A program made the translations under genes and the position numbers. The notes below the pieces were generated by a model, which saw nothing but the letters and a program-made list of their open reading frames with translations, made no database searches and was not told the origin of the DNA. This document shows, piece after piece, positions 43,049 to 52,659 of a DNA stretch of 64,000 nucleotides. Origin of the DNA: Parapedobacter composti. GTDB taxonomy: Bacteria; Bacteroidota; Bacteroidia; Sphingobacteriales; Sphingobacteriaceae. The DNA lies in the NCBI RefSeq assembly GCF_900112315.1, contig NZ_FOLL01000005.1, positions 62,001 through 126,000 on the forward strand. The letters are read 5' to 3'. Numbering within the stretch: the first letter of the stretch is position 1; each line of letters opens with the position of its first letter.

Positions 43049-44938
43049 TCAGTAAGTGGTATTCTGTCCGAATTCGGCCGGATTGGCAATCGCATCCATA
43101 AACGTTTGTGGAATCGGACGTACGATATGTTTAGCCGGATCAAACGACAGAATTTCTGGGTTAGTGCTCCGCAGGTACTCGTTTGTTAGCTTACCCATTC
43201 GTTTGAGATCATACCACCGGGTTTGTTCACCGGCCAGTTCACGTCCCCTCTCGGCCAGGATAAAATCTAGCGATAGCTCGGCCGCAGTAATTTCCATCTC
43301 GTGCTGCCGGCCGCTTACTGCCGCGCGCCTGCGGATTTCATTTACGAAGTTCAATGCTTTTGCTACATCGTTGTTGTAAAGCAATGCCGCCTCGGCAGCG
43401 ATCAGGTAAACCTCTCCCAACCGGATAATCGGAATATCTCCCATCCAGTATTGCCTGTCGTACACCCATTCTATACTCGAAAACTTTTTCAGTGAAGGGT
43501 AAATTTCACGGTAATAGGTACCCATCGGGTGGGTCTCGGCTGTAACCCAGCGGCCATTAGCATCAAACCAATCAGAAGGATCCACCACCCAAAACGGCAA
43601 ATCGGCCTTATCCGAAGCAGGCATAACCCAGTTGGGTGTAAACACCGAAAGGCCGTCGAGCCACCCGTCGCCGTCATCATCCACCATATTCACCAAGCCC
43701 ATATGATTGATTGCACGGTTTCCCTCTACCAGACTGCTGCCCGTGGCGGCGGTGTTTTTGATGACACGGCCTACCAGATTAGGGTTTTTACCGTATTGGT
43801 TGACCATCTGCTGGCTGATTACAACATCCAACCAAGTGGCATTATAATATTCGTAAAAAAAGGTTTCCTTAAAGCGGGTATCCGCTGGATCTTCGACCGG
43901 TTCAAACAAGGTTGTCAGCAGGTATTTTGTTGGCTTGAACTGACGGGTGTTCGCTCTTCCCAGCCATGCATCGTTTTCCTGCGTACCCCATGGGGCGCCT
44001 GTGGTCCGCGCATCCATCAGGTAATACTGTCGCGTGCGGCCGCGGTTCCACCCTTCAGGGTTACGGCCTGCCAGATGGTCAACCGCCTCGAGGAACAGGA
44101 ACTCTGTGTTGTCTTTATTGTTCATACCATCCCACAGCTTGGCAAATCCCGAGCGTTCTGCGTCGCTCTGATAAAGCGCAATACCATACCGGCCTTGGTT
44201 ATTGATAAGCTCTTCGGCTGCATCAAGCGCCATTTTCGCGTACTGTTGGCTATCCCCCAAGCGGGTCCGTTGCAGGCAAGCCTTCGCCAGCATGGCATAA
44301 GCCGCTTTTTTTGCCACGCGTCCGCGTTCGGCCCCTGATTGGTCCGGCAGGTGCTGGCAGGCAAATTGCAAATCCGATATGATCAGGTCATAAAACGCTT
44401 CTTCTGAACTTCGTACCGGGCTGTTCTGCGGACCGGTAACCGATGACGGTTGGGTATTCAGTACCACACCGCCGAACTGTTCCACCAGATGCCAATTGGC
44501 CCATGCCCGCAGAAAGTGAGCCTCGGCCACTTTGGCATTCCGCTCTTCCTCGGTATAATCTTCAACAAGCGGAGCGTAATAGATAGCGGTATTACAATAA
44601 TTAACGGTGGCATACATCCCCTGCCATATCGTATTCAGCGTGCCCAACTGCGGAGCCATGTTGCTGTTGTAGAGAATAAATCCCGTTTCGCCATTACCCA
44701 CATTGGACCATAGGTCTGTGCCCATCTCCATTGCACCGATGCCATCGATCTTGCCATAGAAATAATAGAGCGCATCATAACAGTAATTGACCAGGCTTTC
44801 GAATCCGTCCCTGTACTTATAGGCTGTTTCCAAATCCACGGTGGATGGATTCCATTCATCCAACGAACAGGAACTCACCATCCCCATGAGCAAAACCCAC
44901 AAGGAAAGGCGAAAAAATAATGTTTTCATATTCATCAA
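43049..44938 (-). CDS. SusD/RagB-family outer-membrane glycan-binding lipoprotein
   Basis: The 629-residue protein has a lipobox ending VSSC (Cys24) and should be a surface lipoprotein that closes the SusC channel and binds the oligosaccharide. Family features are the N-terminal ETAYKYRDGFESLVNYCYDA segment, the TPR-type helices (EERNAKVAEAHFLRAWANWH, RVAKKAAYAMLAKACLQRTR) and the C-terminal motif RLGEVYLIAAEAALLYNNDV followed by NEIRRRAAV and DFILAERGRELAGEQTRWYDL. It lies 40 bases behind susC, the standard pairing. It is the only SusD in the window. Confidence 0.97.
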   Translation of the reverse strand: MMNMKTLFFRLSLWVLLMGMVSSCSLDEWNPSTVDLETAYKYRDGFESLVNYCYDALYYFYGKIDGIGAMEMGTDLWSNVGNGETGFILYNSNMAPQLGTLNTIWQGMYATVNYCNTAIYYAPLVEDYTEEERNAKVAEAHFLRAWANWHLVEQFGGVVLNTQPSSVTGPQNSPVRSSEEAFYDLIISDLQFACQHLPDQSGAERGRVAKKAAYAMLAKACLQRTRLGDSQQYAKMALDAAEELINNQGRYGIALYQSDAERSGFAKLWDGMNNKDNTEFLFLEAVDHLAGRNPEGWNRGRTRQYYLMDARTTGAPWGTQENDAWLGRANTRQFKPTKYLLTTLFEPVEDPADTRFKETFFYEYYNATWLDVVISQQMVNQYGKNPNLVGRVIKNTAATGSSLVEGNRAINHMGLVNMVDDDGDGWLDGLSVFTPNWVMPASDKADLPFWVVDPSDWFDANGRWVTAETHPMGTYYREIYPSLKKFSSIEWVYDRQYWMGDIPIIRLGEVYLIAAEAALLYNNDVAKALNFVNEIRRRAAVSGRQHEMEITAAELSLDFILAERGRELAGEQTRWYDLKRMGKLTNEYLRSTNPEILSFDPAKHIVRPIPQTFMDAIANPAEFGQNTTY

Positions 44939-44978
44939 TTTATTGTTATCAACTGACTGTGATCAAAGCATATATGAA

Positions 44979-47900
44979 TTAAAACGACAGATTGATACCG
45001 AAGACCATCTGCCGGTACAATGGAAACTCATCGTCTGCGCCGGTTTCGGGATCCATCCCTTTCAACAAATGGCTCCTCGTATAAATCAGCGGGTTGTGCA
45101 TCGTTGCATAGACCCGGCACCTTGACAAGCCCAAGCGCCGGCCCAACCCGTCCGGCAGGGCATACCCTAGGGTAATGTTTTTAATCTTGATGAAGGATCC
45201 ATCCACTTCATTCAGGCCTAATACGGGGTTCGAATGATTGGCCGCCCGGTTTAAATATGGGCGGGGATAGTCATTGGTGGGGTTTTCGGGCGTCCAGTAG
45301 CTATAATTGGATGGGAGATTAACCCGTCCATAAGCAAAATGCCCCAATAGGGCTGAATTCAGGTAATGCCCCCAACGTGCAATGGCGAATATATTCAGGT
45401 CAAAACCTTTCCAATACCAGGAGTTCTGCCAGCCTGCCGTCCATTTTGGACTGCCCTGCCCGATGATCACGCGGTCAGCCGGCGAAATGGTATACGGGTT
45501 GTCCGCGGTATATTCCACCGGGGTTTCAGCGGTGTGATCTACCCACACACCGTCGCGCACCTTTGTGAGGTTGGATTGCACTTTCACATCTCCCGGACTT
45601 AAACCGAAAACAGCGGCATCGGCCTCCTCCCCCTGTTGCCAGATGCCCAGCTTTTTGTATCCGAAGACGGTGTTGCTTGGATGTCCCATGAACAAACCAA
45701 GTGAAATCAAGTCATCCACGGTTGTCCCGCTGCCCAAGTCGATTGACTTCACTTGTTCTTTATTATGGGCAAACGTCAGTGTAGAATTCCACCGGAAGTT
45801 GCTGTTTCGTACAGGGGATGCCATCAGCGTCACCTCTACCCCGCGGTTATGCATCCTCGCCAAATTAGCGGTCATCTGATAGGGTATTTTAGGCGTAAAC
45901 CCACCACTTGAAAACGGCAAATTCCTGGCAAACAATACACCTCGCGTCTCGGTATCGTACCATTCTACCACGGCTTCGAGCCGGTCGTCAAACAACCCTA
46001 AATCCAACCCGATATTCAGGTTATATGATTTTTCCCAAGTGAGCGCAGGATTGCCGACAGCCTGGGTAAGCACACTGGTTGGTAACAGTCCACCGCCCAG
46101 GTTGATGGCATCCAAGCCGGTGCTGGTCACTTCCGTCAGGGTAGAATAGGCGTCAATGTTGGAATTGCCGGAAACGCCGTATGATGTACGTAATTTCATA
46201 TTGCTGACCACATGGCGCGCACCGTCCATAAACGCCTCGTCACTGATCCGCCATGCTGCCGCACCGGCAAGGAACGAATCCCAACGGCGGGCAAGCTGGG
46301 ATACACCGTCTGTGCGATTGGTTAACGACAACAGATATTTCCCTTTGTAGCCATAGTTTAACCGGCCTACAAAAGACATGCGCTTGGTCATGGTATAACC
46401 TGAACTTGCATAAGGATTGGTACCGGCCTGCAAACTATAGAAGATAAACTCGTCATACAGAAATGCTTCGTTGTAAGCCGAAGATGATTCACTCTGGTTG
46501 TGTGCCCATGACGAAACGAGCGTCGCATCAAGGTTATGATCTTCACCTAACGTGGTTTGGTAATTGGCGATATTTTCCCAGATGTAACTGTAACCCAGCG
46601 CGGTTTGGTATGTAGCATTCCGCACTTGGGGCGCGCTTCCCGCCAGCATCATATAGGTACGGTCGCTGTTGAATATTCCTGTCCGCGAAGACGTCAGGGT
46701 GGTTCCCAAAATCGATCGGAACGTCAACCCTTCCATGATGTTCAGATCTATCTGCGGATTAACGGTGAGCACCAAGTTCTTTGAATTATTACGTAAGGTA
46801 TTCGGGATATCATCCGCAATGAGGCTCGGCGCGGTAAGCCCTGCTATAGGATATACATTGATGTTCCCTTGTGGGTCATACACTTCGCCCACCGGAATGG
46901 TACTGAACGTCCTGTTTACCCGACTGGGCCTGGTCTCATTGTCTCTCCAGGTCAGGCCGGTATTGATGGTGCCGGATATCCAATGATTGATTTTATTCTC
47001 CACCCCTCCACGCATCGTATAGAGTTTGGCCAAATCATTTTGGTATATCCCCTGTGTAGAATTATATCCCAATGAGAAAAATCCTTTGGTTTTTTCGGTT
47101 CCGCCCCTTACGGAGAGCATATAGTTCTGCTGCACGCCTGTATGTAAGGTTTCGTCAACCCAATCTATCCATTGGCCATTATCGATATATTGGTTAATCT
47201 GTTCGGGATTCAGGCTCCAGGCTGTCAGCAGTTCATCCCGGTTTTCCGGTGTCCGCCCGTTCGTTGAGCGGAAACTTTCCTGCAAGTAGGTGAGCCAGGC
47301 ATCTCCCCGCAGGGCTGATGGGTATCTACCGTTCGAATTTACCCCTAAATAGGCATCGAAATCGATGTTTACCTGACCCTCTTTGGCCTGCTTCGTGGTG
47401 ATGATGATAACACCATTGGCACCGGCAGATCCGTATATTGCCGTAGACGAAGCGTCCTTCAGTACATCGATGCTTTCAATATCATTGGGATTCAGGTTGG
47501 TTATATTTCCGGGTATACCATCGATGATATACAGCGGGGTGCTTCCTGCTGTAAGCGACCGGTTTCCCCGCAGCAATATACTGGAACCGGACGTCGCCCT
47601 TCCTGATTCCCGGGCGATGTCTAGGCCAGCCACCCGGCCCTGGATAGCCTCTATGGGATTCGCTACCGGTGCAAAGGCTATTTCCTCCGCCTTTACGGAA
47701 GAAACCGCCCCGGTCAGATCCCGCCTCCTTACCGTGCCGTAACCAACCACCACCACTTCATCCAGGGCCGATGCCGTAGCCTCCAGTAGCACGTCCACCG
47801 TACCCCCGGCTGCCACCCGCACTTCACGGGTGTGGTACCCCAGATAGGATACCTCCAGCACCACTTCGTTCCGGTCGGGGATCTCAACCTTAAAGCGCCC

Positions 47901-48080
47901 ATCATCATCGGTGGCCGTGCTGATCGTAGTCCCCTGTACTTTTACGCTGACTCCGGCCAGCGGCTGTCGGTCAGCTGCGCTAAGTACGCGGCCCGAGACC
48001 GTCTCTTGCGCAAACAGGTATGCCTCCGCTGCCAGCAAGAGACATACCGTCAAAAATGTCCATTTGGGTTTCATATACAT
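44979..48080 (-). CDS. SusC/RagA-family TonB-dependent outer-membrane transporter
   Basis: The 1033-residue protein imports glycan fragments through the outer membrane using TonB. After the signal peptide (ending near EAYLFAQ) comes a CarboxypepD_reg-like domain (ETVSGRVLSAADRQPLAGVS, about 25-105). A TonB-box-like LDEVVVVGYGTVRRRDLTGA near residue 108 leads into the plug, which has the SusC signature IYIIDGIPGN-like stretch (TPLYIIDGIPGNITNLNPND) and TAIYGSAGANGVIIITTKQA. The 22-strand barrel occupies the rest and ends with phenylalanine. There is no STN signalling domain, so it does not control an anti-sigma factor. MKPKW two codons downstream is an equally good start. Confidence 0.97.
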   Translation of the reverse strand: MYMKPKWTFLTVCLLLAAEAYLFAQETVSGRVLSAADRQPLAGVSVKVQGTTISTATDDDGRFKVEIPDRNEVVLEVSYLGYHTREVRVAAGGTVDVLLEATASALDEVVVVGYGTVRRRDLTGAVSSVKAEEIAFAPVANPIEAIQGRVAGLDIARESGRATSGSSILLRGNRSLTAGSTPLYIIDGIPGNITNLNPNDIESIDVLKDASSTAIYGSAGANGVIIITTKQAKEGQVNIDFDAYLGVNSNGRYPSALRGDAWLTYLQESFRSTNGRTPENRDELLTAWSLNPEQINQYIDNGQWIDWVDETLHTGVQQNYMLSVRGGTEKTKGFFSLGYNSTQGIYQNDLAKLYTMRGGVENKINHWISGTINTGLTWRDNETRPSRVNRTFSTIPVGEVYDPQGNINVYPIAGLTAPSLIADDIPNTLRNNSKNLVLTVNPQIDLNIMEGLTFRSILGTTLTSSRTGIFNSDRTYMMLAGSAPQVRNATYQTALGYSYIWENIANYQTTLGEDHNLDATLVSSWAHNQSESSSAYNEAFLYDEFIFYSLQAGTNPYASSGYTMTKRMSFVGRLNYGYKGKYLLSLTNRTDGVSQLARRWDSFLAGAAAWRISDEAFMDGARHVVSNMKLRTSYGVSGNSNIDAYSTLTEVTSTGLDAINLGGGLLPTSVLTQAVGNPALTWEKSYNLNIGLDLGLFDDRLEAVVEWYDTETRGVLFARNLPFSSGGFTPKIPYQMTANLARMHNRGVEVTLMASPVRNSNFRWNSTLTFAHNKEQVKSIDLGSGTTVDDLISLGLFMGHPSNTVFGYKKLGIWQQGEEADAAVFGLSPGDVKVQSNLTKVRDGVWVDHTAETPVEYTADNPYTISPADRVIIGQGSPKWTAGWQNSWYWKGFDLNIFAIARWGHYLNSALLGHFAYGRVNLPSNYSYWTPENPTNDYPRPYLNRAANHSNPVLGLNEVDGSFIKIKNITLGYALPDGLGRRLGLSRCRVYATMHNPLIYTRSHLLKGMDPETGADDEFPLYRQMVFGINLSF

Positions 48081-48138
48081 AATCTATTTATATTGGTTAA
48101 AAAACTGATTACCAAACGAAAAACCCCAATCTTTCCTG

Positions 48139-50181
48139 CTACTCCCGCCACGCCGGGAGCCATACCGACATGTCGCCGAAATCGCGGTTTCCCCACGCAT
48201 AATAAGGTATCAGACTGACGGACACGGGTGTTGCCGTCCCACGGCTTAAGGGCCGGTATAAGCCACTCCATGTACCCCCGCCCTGCTTTACGGCTGTCGT
48301 CCGCAAGGTCACCACCGGTGTACGGCCAATCAAAGTGTCCGTCGGTTCAAAAGAGGCTGCCGCTGGTATGGCTACGTCAAACACGTCCACGCCGTCCGGA
48401 AGACCGGCTGCCTCAAGGCAGTAGACCAACGGCCCTCGTTTTACCGCCACCTGATTACGGGTTTCCTCAACAAATGGGTGGGCTTCCATCATCTCCACCG
48501 GCATATCGAGCTCCAGCGTTATACGGTCGCCACGGTGCCATCGCCGCTTTACCTCGGCGTAGCTGCCAGAGTGCAGCTCAATAGTTACAGGCGCTCCGTT
48601 GACCAATAGACGGGCGTTTTCACACCATCCCGGTATCCGCAGGAAAAAACTGACTGCTGCTGCCGGTGCTTCCTCCACCGCAACCTGAACACGCCCCTGC
48701 CAGGGATATGCCGTGGTTTGCGTAAGTCTCACCGTTCCTGCATCCAGCGACGTTTCCAGCGTACTTCCTCCATACAAATTGAACCATATACCATCGGCCG
48801 ATAGGCTATAGGCATAATTGGCCGCTTCAGCAACAGTGCGCACCGTATTCGGCGGACAGCAATTTGACAATGCGATGTAAGGAATCCGTTTCTTAGACCA
48901 GCGCTGTCTGAAGGGCAGCCGCCCGGAGTAACTCAGCGGATTGGTATAGAGAAACCCGTCACCGGCTAAACTGACACCAGACAGCACGCTGTTGTAAAGT
49001 GTAAGTTCCATGATATCGGCATACTTCGCATCGCCGGTAAGCAATAACATGCGCCAGTTCCATAAAACATTGCCGATATTAGCACACGTTTCGTTATGCG
49101 CCGTAAAATTGGGCAGTTGGTAGTCCCGGCCGAATGCTTGATGGACTTTCTGTACCGTGTCAGGATTATAAGATGTTCCGTCAGGCGATACCCCATCATA
49201 CAGTGCTCCACATCCTCCGGTAATGTATAATTTGTGCGAAACCAGGTCGTCCCAGATGGCGTACAAACGATTCAACAGCGTGGTGTCGCCCGTTTCTGCA
49301 TAAAGGTCCGCGACCCCGGCATACAGGTAGGTGGCCCGTACGGCATGGCCTATGGCCTTGTCTTGCTGGCGGAAGGGTACGCGATCCTGATTATCGTCGG
49401 TCCCGTCTTCAATCTCGCCTTTAATATCAATAAGATGCACGGCAAGCTCCAGGTATTTGGGATCTTTCGTTGTCCGGTACAATTCAACGGTTCCCATGTA
49501 ATGCGACGGACAGATCGCATTTCTTGCCAACGTTGGGTTTGATTGTTTGTAAAATCCGTACAGGTAGTCAGCCGCTTTGACAGCGACATTCAATAAATCC
49601 CTTTTCCCCGTGGCTCGGTGATGAATGCAGGCCGCCGTCATCAGGTGGCCGATGTTGTATGCTTCGAAACTCAACCGATCCTGAAACTCGGTTTTCATAC
49701 CTGTCCTGCGTTCATCGATGGTTGCCTTGGTATAGATATAACCATCGGCACGCTGGCATTTTTCGATGACGGGTATAACCTCATCAAGCCACTGCATCAG
49801 TTTCGGATCGCGGGTGGTGGCATATAGCGCACAAACCGCTTCCATCGTTTTGTAAAAGTCTCCATCGTGGAACGAGGGACCCTTGTGTTGCCCGTCTTTG
49901 AGACCGGCCGCAATCTCGAAATTGCGAAAGGCATGACTGATGCGGGCGTCGGTATACGTATCCCAGAGGCGGGGCACCATCGTTTCCGCACATACAGAAA
50001 ACCGTTCGGCCCAAAAACCTTCGGTCCATTTCACGGCGTCCATATCCACCGTATATAGTTTCGCGTGGGGACTGCGGCGCGTGTTGACCAGCCCGTTGTC
50101 TTGCGCCACCGCCGGTGCTGCTGCTCCTCCTAACGATGCGAGTAGGCATCCACTTATCAATTTGCGTTGTATCCCTGTCAT
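48139..50181 (-). CDS. GH127-family beta-L-arabinofuranosidase-like enzyme (DUF1680)
   Basis: The 680-residue protein has a signal peptide ending near AVAQ (26). The alpha/alpha-barrel shows the family segments DGYIYTKATIDERRTGMKTE, HLMTAACIHHRATGKRDLLN, HAVRATYLYAGVADLYAETG and NETCANIGNVLWNWRMLLLT (catalytic-site Glu). The cysteine pair SNCCPPNTVRTVAEAANYAY near residue 441 carries the zinc-bound nucleophilic cysteine of GH127. It should release beta-L-arabinofuranose, or a similar sugar as in the relatives from RG-II loci, in the periplasm. It lies 58 bases before susC. Confidence 0.92.
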   Translation of the reverse strand: MTGIQRKLISGCLLASLGGAAAPAVAQDNGLVNTRRSPHAKLYTVDMDAVKWTEGFWAERFSVCAETMVPRLWDTYTDARISHAFRNFEIAAGLKDGQHKGPSFHDGDFYKTMEAVCALYATTRDPKLMQWLDEVIPVIEKCQRADGYIYTKATIDERRTGMKTEFQDRLSFEAYNIGHLMTAACIHHRATGKRDLLNVAVKAADYLYGFYKQSNPTLARNAICPSHYMGTVELYRTTKDPKYLELAVHLIDIKGEIEDGTDDNQDRVPFRQQDKAIGHAVRATYLYAGVADLYAETGDTTLLNRLYAIWDDLVSHKLYITGGCGALYDGVSPDGTSYNPDTVQKVHQAFGRDYQLPNFTAHNETCANIGNVLWNWRMLLLTGDAKYADIMELTLYNSVLSGVSLAGDGFLYTNPLSYSGRLPFRQRWSKKRIPYIALSNCCPPNTVRTVAEAANYAYSLSADGIWFNLYGGSTLETSLDAGTVRLTQTTAYPWQGRVQVAVEEAPAAAVSFFLRIPGWCENARLLVNGAPVTIELHSGSYAEVKRRWHRGDRITLELDMPVEMMEAHPFVEETRNQVAVKRGPLVYCLEAAGLPDGVDVFDVAIPAAASFEPTDTLIGRTPVVTLRTTAVKQGGGTWSGLYRPLSRGTATPVSVSLIPYYAWGNRDFGDMSVWLPAWRE

Positions 50182-50205
50182 TGCTTCTCCCTACGTTTTT
50201 GCTGG

Positions 50206-52659
50206 TTATCGTTTCACTATCATCTTGACGCCAACCGTAGCATCAGCTAATCCTTCAGCGTGCGCCCGCACCGTCGCAACCCCGCTTTTGGTACCCGGCC
50301 GTATTATCACCAGGCATTTACCATTAAATGTTTTCCGTTTGGTATCCTGAAACGGTTCAAGACTGGCCTGGTAACCATTGTCTACGGCTGCCACCTCTCC
50401 CGGGCCGTCCACACTGAAATGAATCAGGAGAGCCGCATCGGGTACCAGGTTGCCTTCTTTGTCGATTACCTCCACCGTTACGAAGGAAAGATCCTGGCCA
50501 TCGGCACGTACGGTATTCCGGTCGGCTGTCAACCGGATGCTTGCTGGCGGGCCCGCCGTATTAACCGTGCGCTCCAGCACAACCTGGCCCGATTTCCGTG
50601 AGATGGCTTTCACCTGTCCGGGCTCAAAGGGTACATCCCAGGCAACGTGCAGGGCTCCATCTTCTTTCCGGCGGCTGCCAAGCGATTTACCGTTTAACAG
50701 CAGTTCCACTTCATCGGCGTTGTTGTAATATGCCCATACCGCAACCGTATCCCCGGCATTCCAGTTCCAGTGGGGGAAGATGTGCAGCACCGGCTCATCC
50801 GTCCACTCACTCTGGTACATGTAATACACATCTTTCGGGAAGCCCGCCAAATCCACAATACCGTAATACGAGCTGCGTGCCGGAAAGGGATAGGGAACCG
50901 GTTCACCGAGGTAATCAAATCCCGTCCATACAAACAGCCCGGCGAGGTAATCCGCGCTTTTTACTGCACTCCAGGCGGTTTCATGACGAGTACCCCAGTA
51001 AGCCGCCACATGGTCGTAGGCAGAAACGGTATAGTCTGGATTGCCGTTTTCCACATATTTCTGGGCCCCGCTGGCGGGCCAGAAGCGGAGCGTATCATGC
51101 TCGGGCTCGTAATGGCCGCGGGTCTGGAGTGCCGATGTGGTTTCCGAAGCATAGAGCGGCCTGCCCGGAAAGCTGGTTGGCAAGCGGGGATAGTCGGCAT
51201 ATTTGTAGTTAAAACCCAATACATCCAGTACTTCTGCCTGTGCAATGAAATTTTTTCCGTATTCGGTCTCGGTCAGTGCGGCGGTTACGGGTCGGGTCGT
51301 ATCTTCGGATTTAACAATATTCACCAAATCGCGGGTGATGGTTATGCCGGTACTGTCAAACTGCTCTCGGATTTCGTTGCCGATGCTCCAGAGAATAACG
51401 GAGGGATGGTTGCGGTCACGTCTTACCAGGTCGCGCAGGTCGCGCTCGTGCCACGCGTCAAAGTCAATATGGTAATCAAATTTGGTTTTGCGCTTGCGCC
51501 ACATGTCAAATGCTTCGTTCACGACGAGAAAACCCTTCTCATCGCATAGTTCGAGAAACTCTTTCGCAGGCGGGTTATGCGAGATACGGATGGCGTTGGC
51601 CCCCATTGTCCGCAGGATTTCCAGCTGGCGCTCCATCGCCCGGCGGTTTACCGCGGCGCCGAGCGCCCCCAAATCGTGGTGCATGCAAACACCATGCAGG
51701 CGTGTAGGCACCCCATTAAGCGAAAACCCGCCCTGCACATCAAATCGGAATTCCCGGATACCAAAGCGTTCCACATGCCGGTCGAGCACCTTATTCCCCT
51801 GTTTTACCGTGGTGACGGCATGATACAACACCGGACTGTCGACTGACCACCGCTTCGGGTTTGGTACCTCCAGCAGCAAATCCAACACGCCCATGCTGTC
51901 TGCCAACTGGAAATCCCTCTCCACGCTCCCCACGGCCTGGCCCTGGTTATCGAATACCGATAGCACGACTGTCAGTTGTTGCGGCTCTCCGGTCAGGTTC
52001 TCCAATTCCGTATGCTGTATAACCAGCGCGTGCTCATCGGTAATGCGCGGTGTGGTGACAAAAGCTCCCCAATGCGCCACACCGACCGGATGGCGGGCCA
52101 CCAGATGCACATTCCGGTAAATACCCGAGCCGGAGTACCAGCGCGAATTGGGCTGCGCGCTGTTATCTACCCGCACAGCAATGACGTTGGGTTCCCCGCG
52201 GCTAAAGAGGTAAGGTGTTAAATCATAACGAAAGGCACTATACCCATAGGGCCTCTTACCGAGGTAATGGCCGTTAATCCACACTTCACTGTTCCTGTAA
52301 ATGCCGTCAAAATCAATATAGAGCATACGGCCTTCGGCATTTTCCGGCACATCAAACCGCTTCCGGTACCAGCCGATGCCACCCGGAAGTGCGCCTCCCG
52401 CATTGCCTGCGGGATGATCGGCACTGAAGCTTCCCTCGATGCTCCAGTCGTGCGGCAGGTCCAGCACCCGCCAGTCCGCATCGTCGTAGCCGGGAGCCAT
52501 GGCAAGGGAATCGTCGCCGAGCTGAAATTTCCATCCCACGTTAAATTCCGTCCGGTCGTCATCCTTCGGCACCGCCGTGACGCCAACCGGCCGGCAATTC
52601 GCCGTCAGTACAACGGCTACCAGCCACCCCCAGGTGATTATGGCATTATAACTCGTCAT
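50206..52659 (-). CDS. GH2 glycoside hydrolase with DUF4982 and Ig-like C-terminal domains, lipoprotein
   Basis: The start at 52659 gives MTSYNAIITWGWLVAVVLTANC, whose lipobox ends LTANC (Cys22). The 817-residue protein has a sugar-binding sandwich (RVLDLPHDWSIEGSFSADHP, RMLYIDFDGIYRNSEVWING), an Ig-like domain and a TIM barrel (RLHGVCMHHDLGALGAAVNR). The acid/base glutamate is in VILWSIGNEIREQFD near residue 427, and the nucleophile is in LYASETTSALQTRG near 506. DUF4982 and an invasin-like Ig domain (ADRNTVRADGQDLSFVTVEV) follow. Members remove beta-galactose, glucuronate or similar groups. It overlaps the GH43-like gene by 14 bases and precedes GH127 by 24. Confidence 0.9.
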   Translation of the reverse strand: MTSYNAIITWGWLVAVVLTANCRPVGVTAVPKDDDRTEFNVGWKFQLGDDSLAMAPGYDDADWRVLDLPHDWSIEGSFSADHPAGNAGGALPGGIGWYRKRFDVPENAEGRMLYIDFDGIYRNSEVWINGHYLGKRPYGYSAFRYDLTPYLFSRGEPNVIAVRVDNSAQPNSRWYSGSGIYRNVHLVARHPVGVAHWGAFVTTPRITDEHALVIQHTELENLTGEPQQLTVVLSVFDNQGQAVGSVERDFQLADSMGVLDLLLEVPNPKRWSVDSPVLYHAVTTVKQGNKVLDRHVERFGIREFRFDVQGGFSLNGVPTRLHGVCMHHDLGALGAAVNRRAMERQLEILRTMGANAIRISHNPPAKEFLELCDEKGFLVVNEAFDMWRKRKTKFDYHIDFDAWHERDLRDLVRRDRNHPSVILWSIGNEIREQFDSTGITITRDLVNIVKSEDTTRPVTAALTETEYGKNFIAQAEVLDVLGFNYKYADYPRLPTSFPGRPLYASETTSALQTRGHYEPEHDTLRFWPASGAQKYVENGNPDYTVSAYDHVAAYWGTRHETAWSAVKSADYLAGLFVWTGFDYLGEPVPYPFPARSSYYGIVDLAGFPKDVYYMYQSEWTDEPVLHIFPHWNWNAGDTVAVWAYYNNADEVELLLNGKSLGSRRKEDGALHVAWDVPFEPGQVKAISRKSGQVVLERTVNTAGPPASIRLTADRNTVRADGQDLSFVTVEVIDKEGNLVPDAALLIHFSVDGPGEVAAVDNGYQASLEPFQDTKRKTFNGKCLVIIRPGTKSGVATVRAHAEGLADATVGVKMIVKR

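Noticed and set aside
48093..48115. TTGGT/ACCAA repeat before susC as an attenuator
   Set aside because: The stem has five pairs with a 13-base loop and no consistent T-run; it is likely chance.
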